A stretch of 64,000 bases of DNA from Daphnia pulex (taxonomy: Eukaryota; Arthropoda; Branchiopoda; Diplostraca; Daphniidae), in NCBI RefSeq assembly GCF_021134715.1, contig NC_060026.1:11647001-11711000 (forward strand), written 5' to 3'. How positions within the stretch are numbered: position 1 is the stretch's first letter; the number at the start of each line of letters is the position of its first letter. Position numbers and translations under genes: made by a program. Below the pieces are notes generated by a model. It was given only the letters and a program-made list of their open reading frames with translations. It was not told the DNA's origin and did not search any database. Positions 13,460 through 25,100 of this stretch are shown in pieces.

Positions 13460-16400
13460 CTATCGGATGCCGGTGGTTTTGCGGAAAGCGTTGAACTGCT
13501 CCAGGTACTGATTGATGCCGTCGATAGTGCCCAGCATGTCGCCGAATCGGCTCTGATGGTCCGTCACGGAACAGAAAAAAGATTTATGCATCCAGGAAAA
13601 AAATAGAGAAAAAAATAAAAAAAATTTTGTTAGACGAATTGGAATAATAACAACATGACGAAAGGCAAACATCGTAAATTCTTATTTGATATTGATGGGG
13701 ATGAAGAAGAAAAAAATAAAATAAAATTGTTTTGAGCCTATAGACGGGCAGCAGGAAGAAGGAGCAGACCTGGATGTACGGAGGCGGAGTAGATGGGACG
13801 CAACCGCCCAAGAAGCCCTGCATGAACTCGCGGATCAGATCCCAACAGGCGGCCGGCAGACTGCACGCTTGATATTCCACCTGTCAAAACGGATGGCAAA
13901 AGTTATCTCTCCGATAGAATCGATCGGGAAAACAAAAAAATTGTTTCTCATCCATATAAACAGACCCTGCAGACGTCGCTGGCTGGCTGTTGTTATTATT
14001 GTTGTTGCGAGTGTCAGCGGGAGTATATGAAATCAATATTCAGCCGAGTCAGAAAATGTTCGCCCCCAAAAACTCATTTGAAATTCCATGACATCTCAAC
14101 AACAAAACCAAAAAATAAAATAAAACGAAACAAGGAGAAGATGAGAAGAGCCCATGACGTAACAACACAGACGGAGAATATCACGCGCCTTCCAGTTGTG
14201 CCGCGTTTTTCTTCTCTTTTCTTCTCTTCTTCTTCTTCAATGGAAAAAGAGAAATAAAAAGGCCCCGATGGTTGGATGGATGATCAATTGTTTTGTTCAC
14301 AACATCAGCCCGCCCCAGCGCCAACACACTCGGCTCGTGTACGATAATAAGAGGCACCCAAAAGAGCGAGGAACTCTCTCGAGTCACGAATAATCAAAGA
14401 ACCAAGAAAACCAAGAAAACGAGACAGAGTCTCTTTTCTTTCTCCCGTTTTTCACATCAACATTGACTCAGCCCTTCTCTCTCTGTGGCTCTATTCAAGC
14501 GTCCATCATCACAAATATTAGCCCAAACCCGTCAGAGCCAGCTCGTAGACTCGTAGTGATTTGATCATTTCAAATAATTAAATTTCTCCCACCCAACCCC
14601 ACTTTTAATTCAATATTGACAAGCTCATTAACTGTCTGAAACCTTCCCGAGTGAAATGAAAAGAAAAAGAGGCGCTTGCATATTTAGTGCTGGATGACCG
14701 AAAACGGAAAAAAAGAACCATCACGCGGAGATTGTAAACACAGAAGAAGAAGAAGCTGGAAAAGCTCTAGCTCTAGCTCTCCCTCCACACACAGAGAAAA
14801 CGGATGTTGTCAAAGGGTTTTCTTGTTTTTCAAGAGGCCAGAAAAAAGCCTCTCATCATTATTACCTTGTAGGGAAAGAAAAAGGGAGACAATCGACAGC
14901 GTCAAGTCGAGATAGAGATGGAAGTTTTTGATGTCGTTATTGTCTATGCACTAACGTGGGATATTGGTTGGTTGGTTGGGTTGCTGTTTAATGTATACCT
15001 CGACTAGGATGCCCTTGAAGGCCGGTCCCATGGTGACGGAGCCGAGCTTGACGAGGAAGTCTCCGGCTTCGAAGCGCGGCCCTCTCGATTCGATCTTGGT
15101 CTGCTTCTTGGCCGTGTAGAAATTGGAGAGCTTGAGCATGAGCAGGTCGAACAAGTTGTCGGCCACCAGGGCCACCGTCTTGTTGCCGCTGGCCGCCTCC
15201 AGCAGAGCGAACACGGAGGCCGGCGTCTCGGAATTGTGCAGCAAATGCACCGATCTCGGCGCTCCTGCCAAATGAAGAAACCAAAAGTTTAATGATTTTA
15301 AATAATAAAAAGAAAATGAATGATAAAAACACATTGGCGTTTAACCCTCCCACATCACAAGACATGAGAGAAATCAAATTTCCTACGAAAAAAAGAAATT
15401 GAGCCAGATTGGCAGTTTGCAAAAACAAGGGCGATAGACAAGTTGATGGCGTCATCAGTCAAGTCCCGCCGGATAATGATGATGGCGCCTAGCCCCCCGT
15501 CTGTCTCTTTCTCCTTTTTTTTCGGATTTTTTTCCATCTCGTCGGAGGATTTGGTTGGAAATGCTCGCAAATGGCAACTCGAAAAAGCTTGCGGGCAACT
15601 CTCCAACATGTCAGATAAACCACAAACAGCCGCAGCCTTCCGTCGCCCCCGTCTCTCTATTCCTCCTCTTCCTCCTCCGCTACCGACGACAACAACAACA
15701 ACAACAACCCCCACGAAAAAAAGAACTAAAGCGCACGCCAAGTGTCGGGAGGAAACCTTGGGCATTAGGGAGAAAGAGAAAGAAGAAAACAATAACTATG
15801 CGCGCCAGTTGTTCTCAATCTTCAACGAGTGTGACGTCAAACCTCACCATCAACTTATCTCTTCTTCTTCTTTCTCTTTCCTCCTCTATTTCCACCCCCG
15901 ACGGAGGGAGAAAGAAAGAAAAGAAAGAAAAAATCAAACAAAACAAGGAAACCACAAAAGCACGGAGTCGGTAGGCAGTCATGTGTGTTGTTGTGTTGTG
16001 TATAGCAGCTGGGCGGATCGGTAGCGCCCGTCCACTTGATATCTAGACGTGAAGCAGGTATATCTCTCTATATATTCGTGCATGTGGATATACATATAGC
16101 CAGAAGAAGAATATAAGAACAAGGATTCCTCTTCAGATTTTCCTGCCCACATTCTACCCATTAACTGCGTTGGTTATTTTCAAAATAGAAAATCAAAATA
16201 AAATGTTTTTTAAAAAATTGGAAGCTAAGAAAGAAGAGAAAGAAAAAAGAGCCATTTGAAAAAATACTGCTTCGAGATAAGACATCAAGTGGCTTCTACT
16301 TCTTCTGGGATTCTTTCCAGCCTCCCTCTGCTTTTTTTTCTTTGGTTGGAAATAAAAAATCAATTCTATTCCAATACGCTCTCTCATGACGCGGGAAACT

Positions 16401-19400
16401 TAAATTTTCAGTGTAATTCAAATGTCTTTTTTTTTGGGGGGGGGGGGGAAAGAGGAGGGAATTTCAAACGTGGAAGAGAAGGAACTCTGCGGGGAGGAGG
16501 AAATCACTGTGTGTGCGAGATTTTCTTCTTACTCCGACCGGAGCTGCTGCTGTTTTTTGGGATGGGGGATGTTGTTGTTGTTGTTGGACCCCGGCTGCAA
16601 AGTCTGCGTCTGTCTCTCACACGAGATGAGGCTGGAGAAAAACTTCTTCTTCTTCTTTAGGCCCAATCGGTTCGTGACACGCGATATCTCTCACGAACGA
16701 TTCCCACACCACGTCGCAGAGTTAGATCAAGAGAGAGGCCCTGACCAATCTCAATCGAGTAGAGATCCCAAACACCCGACAAAAGGGCAACCAACCCAAT
16801 GTGCTTTCTCGCTCACTTCTTCTTCTTCTTCTTCTTTTACAAGGAACTTGGTGATATTCCATCAGGCTCACATCATCCCCCCCGGTAATAGGATACATCT
16901 TCTTTTATTTCCTGGTGTGGTGGCTGCTGCTGCTGCCCTTTTCTGTGTTAAACCAAATCAATCCAGCTCGTGAATTATTCAACGCATTCCAATCAACTTA
17001 TGGACGCTTCTTTTCTTCTTCTTCTACTTCATGTATAACCTCCTCCTCTTTCACCTGATATAAAAATATTTTCTCTCTTTCCTTCTCTTTTGCGCCATCC
17101 CCCGATCGGAATGTCTTCATTTCGGACGGACGGACGGGGAGATTTCTCGACGAGATCTTCTTTCTCTCGCCCCCCTACCGTAGCACAGAGGAAAGGTTAA
17201 CCAAAGGTAATAATTTACCTGCCTTCCTAGTTCTTTTTTTTTTTTTTATTTTTATCATACGAAACAAACGGCTTTCACCCCCCTGTAGGAAGGTGTGGTT
17301 ATACACCCGGGGTAAAATCAGAAAGAAAAAAGAACGGGGGAAAATGTTTTATACACACGAGCCCTTAACGATTGAAAGATCACAAATAATAAAACACACA
17401 GGAGAAAATGAAGTTGGACAACTTCAAAAAGAGAAAACGTTTTTTAAGACTCTCTTTTCTCCGCGTCTTTTTAAAGGGTCATTAAAAAACATTTGGTTAA
17501 AGTCCAGAGGGGGCTCCCACAAGCTCAGATTTCATCATTCCAACTTGATCGTTTTGGAAGAAAAAGAGAAAAAAATAAAAAGATGAAAATGTCCGCGTTT
17601 CTTTCACTGATAGATTCTCCTACTTCCCAAAAACTCGCCAAGTTGGCCCGTCCTGTGTAGGTGTCAGCTGAGAAAACTCGTACGGGGGTGCGGAGAGATT
17701 CAATTTCACAGATGAACGGCACAGACTGACGGCCAGATGTAGAGAGGATACCAAGTGGGGGGAACGCCGGAAAACAACAGAAAATCGGCGAAATCGGCAA
17801 AAAAGAAGAGAGGAGTGTGCTCGCGCTATGGTCTTCTGTTGGAGACGGGAAAAGATATTGCGACTATTTGTTCCTTTTTCAACATTTTTTTTTATTATTT
17901 TCGGTCCGAAACTGGCCGGCCCCCCTCTCTATTTCCGTGACGACACGAATCACGCCCAAGATTGACGACAACAAGAAAGTTTGGGGGGAACGGTTCCCTC
18001 CTCTTCAGATGCGCTCCGGGAGGGGGGTTTTCTAACAAGAAGAAGGAGGAGGCTTCGTCGCATATATATCTCTACTACTCCTTTTTCCCTTGTAACTTAT
18101 TAAAACATTTCAAGAATGTGTCGTGTGTATCTGCTGGCTCCACCCCTTTTGATTTCCAGTCGCTTGAAATGTGTGCGAAAATGGAAACTAATTGTGAAAA
18201 AAAGGAATGAAGTGGAGAGAGAGGGGATGAAGCTATTTAAATGTAAACATGTCGAGACAGAGCTATTCTCGGTCGTTCTTTTTGCCAAGTGGTGCACACA
18301 AGTCAGCTGATGGCCCTGTGGCGTATCAAATACGCTTGACATCGAATTGCCGAGTTAGACGAGAGAGAGAGAAGAGAAAGAGAGTCGAGAGAGGCTACGG
18401 ATCGATGAAACAAAAGACGCCAACTGTATCAACGCTCAGCCTTAACAGACTTAAGAGACAATAAGGCGGCGGCGGCGGCAGCAGACGGGCAGATTCAACG
18501 TCGCGGAATGGCAGTAGAACAATGCGGAATCGAAATACGAAATTCAAAACAAAAAAATTAATAAAAAGAAAAAAACAAATTTGTTTTTTTTCACGAATTG
18601 AATGGACCGTATGTCATCGGTCCCAGAGGCGTCCGTGAGTCAAAGAGCCAAGGACGGGCAAGTATATATGTTGACAGCTTGTCACTAGCGCACGTAGGAC
18701 GGCCTACCTGAATTACCCGGCAGAACGAATCGTTTTAGGGGGAAAAAAAAGCTAGCTTCACTCGACACGGTCCTTAAATAAAAGTTGGAATAGCAAAAAG
18801 GGAATAAAGAAAACTAAGCAAAGAGTTTGGGAGGAAAAAATAAAAGAGGTAGAGACATCCATATGTGGGAATGGAAGGGGAGGAAATTTACAAGTCAGGT
18901 AGTGTGTTTTGCTCGTAAAAGGTGTTTAGAGGATTCGGATATCTCGTGTGTTACGTGTCGAGCGGATGGTTAAAATCAAAAGAACTCGGTGCCCTCCACA
19001 TTTGAGTTATTCAAATGTAGAGATGGGTGGTGCCATCTGGTTATGGGAAAGCTGAACAGTTCCAACGGTGGACTTGGAGCTGGTAAAGTGAGCAGCAGAT
19101 GGGTCTGCTGTCACAACTTGTTTACCACCATGGACTTGAATCGGGAAAAATGTAATAGAAGATTGTGTTTTTTACCCAATGATGCAGTAGAACTGTAAGT
19201 TTCACAATCCACGATGAAGGATCCACTAAGAACAGCTCCCAGAGCAATGGCCCGTTTGGTCAACATTTCAATAACCTGAGGACCGGACTTGCCTTCAGGA
19301 ACAGCAAACAGTTGTAAACTAAAATTGAAAAACAACATCAAATTAGTAATTATTTCATACAAACTTGTGATTCAATTAATGGTTCCTTCATTTGAATGAA

Positions 19401-19452
19401 ATGTGATAAAGCTGAGAGACACTGAATGCTTTACTCACACTATGACACCCAT
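13460..19452 (-). CDS. MED20: Mediator of RNA polymerase II transcription subunit 20
   Basis: Five exons on the minus strand join in frame: 19452-19439, 19318-19176, 15264-14999, 13880-13770 and 13552-13460. They give 208 aa, against about 212 in human MED20. The start MGVIVLQLFAVPEGKSGPQ matches the family N-terminus. Later landmarks are FIVDCETY near residue 40, NLFDLLMLKLSNFY near 92, FLVKLGSVTMGP near 121, WDLIREFMQGFLG near 155 and the family-typical end GIR. MED20 is a head-module subunit of Mediator that pairs with MED18 to form the movable jaw contacting RNA polymerase II and TBP. Every junction is GT-AG and phase-consistent (2, 1, 0, 0). Exon 1 is only 14 coding bases, so the gene is easily missed by ORF-based methods. 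Two introns are long (1.1 and 3.9 kb). It is transcribed away from bruchpilot. Confidence 0.95.
13881..14998 (-). other. MED20 intron 3
   Basis: The intron starts GTATAC after the codon for Glu141 and ends GACAG before the exon beginning VEYQA. It holds AG-rich and microsatellite-like sequence, and I see no nested gene. Confidence 0.7.
15265..19175 (-). other. MED20 intron 2 (3.9 kb)
   Basis: The intron runs from a GTAAAA donor to a GGCAG acceptor. It is rich in polypyrimidine and polypurine tracts (TTC/GAA runs near 15850, 16640 and 16820) and homopolymers (G10 near 16440). The open frames in it look random and no nested gene is supported. Confidence 0.65.
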
Positions 19453-22181
19453 GATGTTGTTACAGGGTCAACTAGGTAAATTCCACACACAGTCGACTCC
19501 CCGAAATTACACCTGAATGTTTATATTCTATTCCTATACTTAATTACAAAACAAAAAGATGAAAAAGAAAGTCACGTTTGTTTCAAAACAAACTGCTTTT
19601 CGTGCCTGTCAGAAAGACCGGCTTCGATATAAGTATCGATATGCTCCTTAACAATCGATCAATCGATTTTCCTTTTTCTTGATTTTTACTATTTAAAAAT
19701 AGATTGGGGAAAAGTCGGAAAACGGGAACACAAACAAGAGCTGTGAAACCTTGAAGCATTCACACTCCTCCCCTTGACAAAAACAAAAAAAAAAAAAACG
19801 GGTGAGAAATATCATCCAATATTCACGTACGACAGTTCTGAAGTGAGAAAAACCTCGCGTCGAGCATTTGTAAGAAAAAGTGGGTGGGAACCGGATGAAC
19901 ACTATACTACAAGTGAGCCGTTATAGAGTGTGTGGCCCGTCTCGAGCTATATGTCTAAATAAAAGTAGCTGCTCAACATTTATCTTGGGGTTTCTTTGAC
20001 GACAGGCCCATAACTCTCTCTTTTACTCTTAAATTGTTACACAACATGCAAATATACCCACGGAGCTCTCTCTCTTGTACCGCTGAATGTGCGAGTTTGA
20101 ACATATGTAGTCACAAAACCGCTGACGTTCGTGTGCGGATAACATTCGAAATTATTTCTGTTGATAGTGTGATACTCGGCGTTTAATAAACCCGCTCGCG
20201 GGTATTACGATGGGGTATTATGTGCGCTCGACACACTCCCGCGCGCAAAGATGAGGTCAACCGATTCCACCGCATACATAATGGGATCTAGACTAGAAAC
20301 CGGCGGCGCCTATCTGTGTGAATGTCCGTCGTCGTCGTGTGTATTATGAGCGGAATAACAAAATCTCGTTCATGTCTGTCCCCCCCCCCGTCGTCGCTTA
20401 TCTACAAAATAGTCCCACCCCCACCCCCCCATACATACATGTATGGAGAGAGTTTATATCTAGGAAGTTGGTGCACTCGGTTCAGCGAACGACTAGGGTT
20501 GCTAGGAAACCATTGATCCATCCCTCAAGGATATATGTGCATGTGTAAAAAAAGAGGAGTGGGGGGGGGGGGAACCGGGCTTGCGTACTAACTGATCCTT
20601 CTCGCAAATGGTGAGAACAGGAGGAAAGAAAAAGTCAAAAGGGATTTTTTTTTTTGAAATTTATTTGTTTCGAAAAAGAAATAGGAAACCATCCAGTCAA
20701 GAGAGGGGGGAGAGTACTGTAAAACAAAAAATCTGCCAGTTGCTCGCTGGCGTGCCTCAGCAGCATCCGGAATCTTCTAGAAAAAAAAAATTTGATTACC
20801 AATTCATTTCTTATTCCGGTCGAGTCTCAAAGTGAAACTGGTGGCGCGGTGTGTTAAAAGGAAAAGCGAAACGCGCTGACCCCCGCAAGGTGAAAAAATA
20901 AAATAAAAAAGGGAATGAAGAAAAAATTCCTGATCCGATTATACAAGTTCCTATATAGTCGCCGGAGTTGCAATTTTGTACCGCCGTTGGGTATATATAT
21001 ATAGTATAGTAGGATGGAGCCCTATATAATCTAGCTACTCTATATACATAGTCTAGCGCGAGAGAAATCCATACTACTACTTTAAGGCTATATACCGTCC
21101 AATGCCCATCTTGGGTGGCAGACGGATTAACTCTCCGTGTGTGAGCTGGTTAGATTGTTGCCTTTTTTTATCGTTTATTTTCTTTTTAAAATTCTTTTTC
21201 TTTGGGTTTTGGTTTAGTGAGACATTTGGGAAAAATTCGATCAATTTTCCTGTTGATCGATTTCACCAATAGATGGCGCTGTTGTGATATTTTGTGCAAT
21301 TGGGGCCGGCCGGGACCGATCCCGCGTCGGCGTATTCCTGTCCAGGGGGAGGAGGTAATCGGAAAAAATGTACTAGGGGGCTGAGTGTGTGTGGGGGGAG
21401 GGTATGATCCTCTCTGGGTCGATGGCGGAGGACGTCAGAAGCGGCTGAGACGACGGCGACGACGATCGCAACGAGTGCGAGCCACGCGATCGCCCCTCAG
21501 CTCGACGGTTTTGGGCGGCCCGTTGGTTTCCTACACGACACAAAAACCGCCGCCAGACCAAACTTTGAAACAAACATCCATCGAACGAAATTCAAACGAT
21601 TCAATTTCTGAACACAGAGAAATGACCAGTGTGTAGTGTGTGTGTGTACATGTGTGTGTGTGTCTATTCGTACAGCCTGGAACGAGAGCTGCTCTCAGGA
21701 ATGTGTGAGTGTCTGTGAAAAAAAAAGTCACAAGAGAAAATAAAAATTGCCTCTCTACTCCCCCACCCAGTGTGTGTGTGTGTGTGTGTGAGTGCGTTAA
21801 TGTGTGTGAGTGAGGGGGGGCCACAGTCAAAAAATTTAAATAGAAAAAAGCTTCTGCTAGTTTCTTAAAGCGAAAAACTGGCAGCCCATTTTTTTGTGCT
21901 CCCCTGGAAAACTAACCATTGTTGGGAGATCCATTTGTATTCCATGATGGCCGCCTAACGAGATCTCCCCCTTCCTCTTCCACTAGTTAAAAAGAAAAAA
22001 AGAACTTGAGAAATTTTGTTGAAAAAAGAAAAGAAAAAAGAAAAGTTTTTGACATTAAAGGAGTCGATCCCGAGCTGACAACGTCGGTTTTAAAGGTCCT
22101 ACACACACACACACGGGGGCTCTAATCATCATCTGTGTGTGTGTGTGAAGAGAAGCGGAAGCAAGGAGGCACATCACAATC
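19453..22181. promoter_or_regulatory. Divergent intergenic region between MED20 and bruchpilot
   Basis: This 2.7 kb stretch separates two genes transcribed away from each other and must contain both promoters and the brp leader. It holds a DRE-like octamer near the MED20 side. Several TATATA patches lie near 21000-21045, long TG/CA tracts near 21640, 21770 and 22100-22148, and a GC-richer block at 21300-21560. No protein gene is evident. Exact start sites cannot be placed from sequence alone. Confidence 0.45.
19634..19641 (-). promoter_or_regulatory. DRE-like motif TATCGATA upstream of MED20
   Basis: The palindrome TATCGATA lies 182 bases upstream of the MED20 start codon. In Drosophila this octamer is the DREF-bound DNA replication-related element, common in housekeeping promoters. 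Further ATCGAT repeats follow at 19654-19668. Use of this site in this species is inference. Confidence 0.4.
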
Positions 22182-25100
22182 ATGGATCCTATGGATCGGC
22201 GAGGGACGGGCTCGTCGCCGGGGATGATGGGCGGCGGCGGAGGTGGCGGAAGTGGCGGCGGAGGTGGCGGTCTAGTGCCGGGATCGGCCAGCCAGCATCA
22301 CCGCTCCCGCTCAGCCACCCGTACGTCATCGACCAACGCCAATCGATCGTACCACTCGCTGGATCGCGACGGTCACGACCGCGAACGTGAATTCATGCCC
22401 ATCCGGGAGACGAGAGACGGACGGGACGGCCGAGGTGGCGGAGGCGATATGAGGGATCGCTCCCTGGAGCGCGGAATGGACGGAATGGGCGGCGGAGGAG
22501 GCGGCGGAGGCAGCCGGAGAGATCGCTCCATGGATCGCAACGCCATGATGGACGAAGAGATGCTCTACGGCGGAGGCGGCGGAAGAGATATGGTCGGACC
22601 GGGCGGTGGAATGGGCGGATCCGGTTTGCCGCTGCCGAGATCGGCTCGTCAATCGCCGGCCGTCGACATGGGCATGAAAGGTGGCAACAGCAACATGATG
22701 GGCAACGCCGGAAGCGGTGGCGGCCTGACCAACCGCGAATCCTACCTGATGGAAATGCAAGGGCAGAACGCGGACTTGTCGCGTGAGCTGGGCACGCTCA
22801 AACGGGAGCTGGAGATGACCAATCAAAAACTGGGCTCCAGTATGCACAGCATCAAGACCTTCTGGTCACCTGAGCTCAAGAAGGAGCGGGCCCTGCGCAA
22901 AGAAGAGTCGGCCAAATATTCGCTCATCAACGACCAGCTCAAGTTGTTAAACGCCGAAAATCAGGTCAGTTTTTCTGTCGATCCTTTTTTCACCTTATTA
23001 TGTAGCAGCTCCTAGGGCCCTACTCCCAATAACCCAGCAGCGAAATATAAGAGAGTAGTATTGTGCTGTCGCACATCCCCATAGACATATCCTGTATAGG
23101 GGCTCTGCTGCCCGTTTATTGGGATTGTCAGCGGGAGCCGGTCCCGTTTCAATGCACATAGAATAGGATAGGAGAGAGAGAGAGAGAGACCCCGTGGTGT
23201 AGTACGTAATAGTATTGATCCGGTGCGCAGCGCACCAGATAGACAGCAGCAGCAGACAGCCGAAATGCGTGAGAAGCTCGGGACTGCTCGGGAGAGAAGT
23301 TGGGAGGGTGATGTGTGGGGTGGGTGGGTGAACTAACAAAAGGGCCGGTCCTACTACTCTGGGTCCGGTGAGAAGAAGAAAAAGAGTCTAGTACGAACTG
23401 TCAAGTCCAATTCGCAGCTCCATTATGACACATTCACGTTGAAAAGAATAGGAGAAGTGTGATGGGAGCGTGAAAAAAAATTCCGCGCAACTTCCTTCCT
23501 TCCTTCCTTCCTGCTTTTCTTTGGGGGTTTATTATTAGCGTAACTTTTGCGGTCGCACATCATTCTCACCAACGGCTAAAGATAGGTTGTTTTAATCTAA
23601 TACGCACACAAAATGTACCAACCAATTACCATCAAATTGGAATGAATTATTCCGATCGGTCGGGACACCGAAGGTCGTTGGGGTCTGTTGCGTGCCGGCG
23701 TGCCCAAAAAAGATGATATTATTATAGCTCACTGGAGAATTGGGAGAATAACAATAGCTTAAGTAGAGAGAGGGGGAAAGAAGAAGAAGAAGATTGTGAA
23801 CGACCAACTTGAGAATTTACCCCGCCGCACCAAAGTAGCGACTTTTATTCGCTTTTTTAGCCCTCGATTTCCTCGTTGATTCAGTGTATCTACGGAATAG
23901 TTCCGGAATGAGAAGACGGGCTATAAAGAATAGACTTTGCGGGTTCTTTTTTAGTCGGGGGGATATGTATACAGTCAGCAAGTTATGTATACGCCGGGAA
24001 TGTAGAGAGAAAGAGTGGGACGCAGATGGCAGCACTGGGTTAGACGTGTACAGCGGGAGACTCCCGGACTGATCGATATACCAAACACGGCGTTTCTTTT
24101 CTTTGGCTGGTAGGCGCTGGTAGGTTTTTTTCCTTCCGGTGGTTGTTGTCCGACCTTATTCCTTATTCCTCGCTCGTTCGTTCACGCTGCACGACAAACT
24201 TGGGCCGAGTTGGGGGAGAAACTTTGAAAACATTTCATTGATTTCTCTCTTTTACGTCTATAGTTGTAATACGTGTACATTCCATCGAACTTTCTAGTTA
24301 TCGTCTGGTTGATCATATCCTGGACAATCCGCTCGGGATTCAAACTCTGTAATTGATAGCGTATACTTCCCAAAAAAGTCAATCAAGAAGTTAATCGATT
24401 TCTCGCTCAAACGGTGAACGAAAAGTGAGTGAGTCAGGATCTATTCCGGTTTTCCTTATGACTGTGGCAGTGTGGCTATGAGGGGGGGGGGAGGGCTTCT
24501 CCTCTGTCCCAATCAGTCGGGACAACACGTTCGCGGCTCTGCCACATCGCACACATCACGCGCAAAATCTTGAGGGAACAAACAGGACCAAAATACAAAA
24601 GTAGATTGTCTTTCTGTTTGTACGCCAAAACAAAAGAAAACACATACACGACAGACGAACATTTTATGTCGTGAATTCGGGATTCTTCTCCTTTTTCCAA
24701 CCAAATGACCTAATCGCCATGGAGATCGCAATAAAAAGGAGCGGGGGGAATGTTCGCAGACCAATTTGGTGAATTCCAAGGATCTGATTTGAAATTTCCC
24801 CCCAAAAAAGAATGGAAAAAAAGGGGGAAACTAGAGAGAGAGATAAGGACATTGGATAAGAGATGAATGGATATTATATCTTGGCAATGTGTCTAACAAG
24901 GGAGCCGCAAGACTGAACTGGCTTCTTCTTTTTTTCTTTTTTCTTTTTCTTTTTTCCCATTTTGAATCCCTGGCGGGCTTATATATTGTAGGACCGAGTC
25001 CACGCCCTGTATATTCCACCGTCCCAACTCCTATGTGTGTATGTGTGAGCTGAGCTTCTCTTTTGTAAGGATTTGCTAGCCTCTATCTGCCCGATTGAGA

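Noticed and set aside
15443..16024. 193-aa plus-strand open frame in a MED20 intron
   Set aside because: It is composed of Ser/Lys/Arg runs from polypyrimidine and polypurine tracts; treated as chance.
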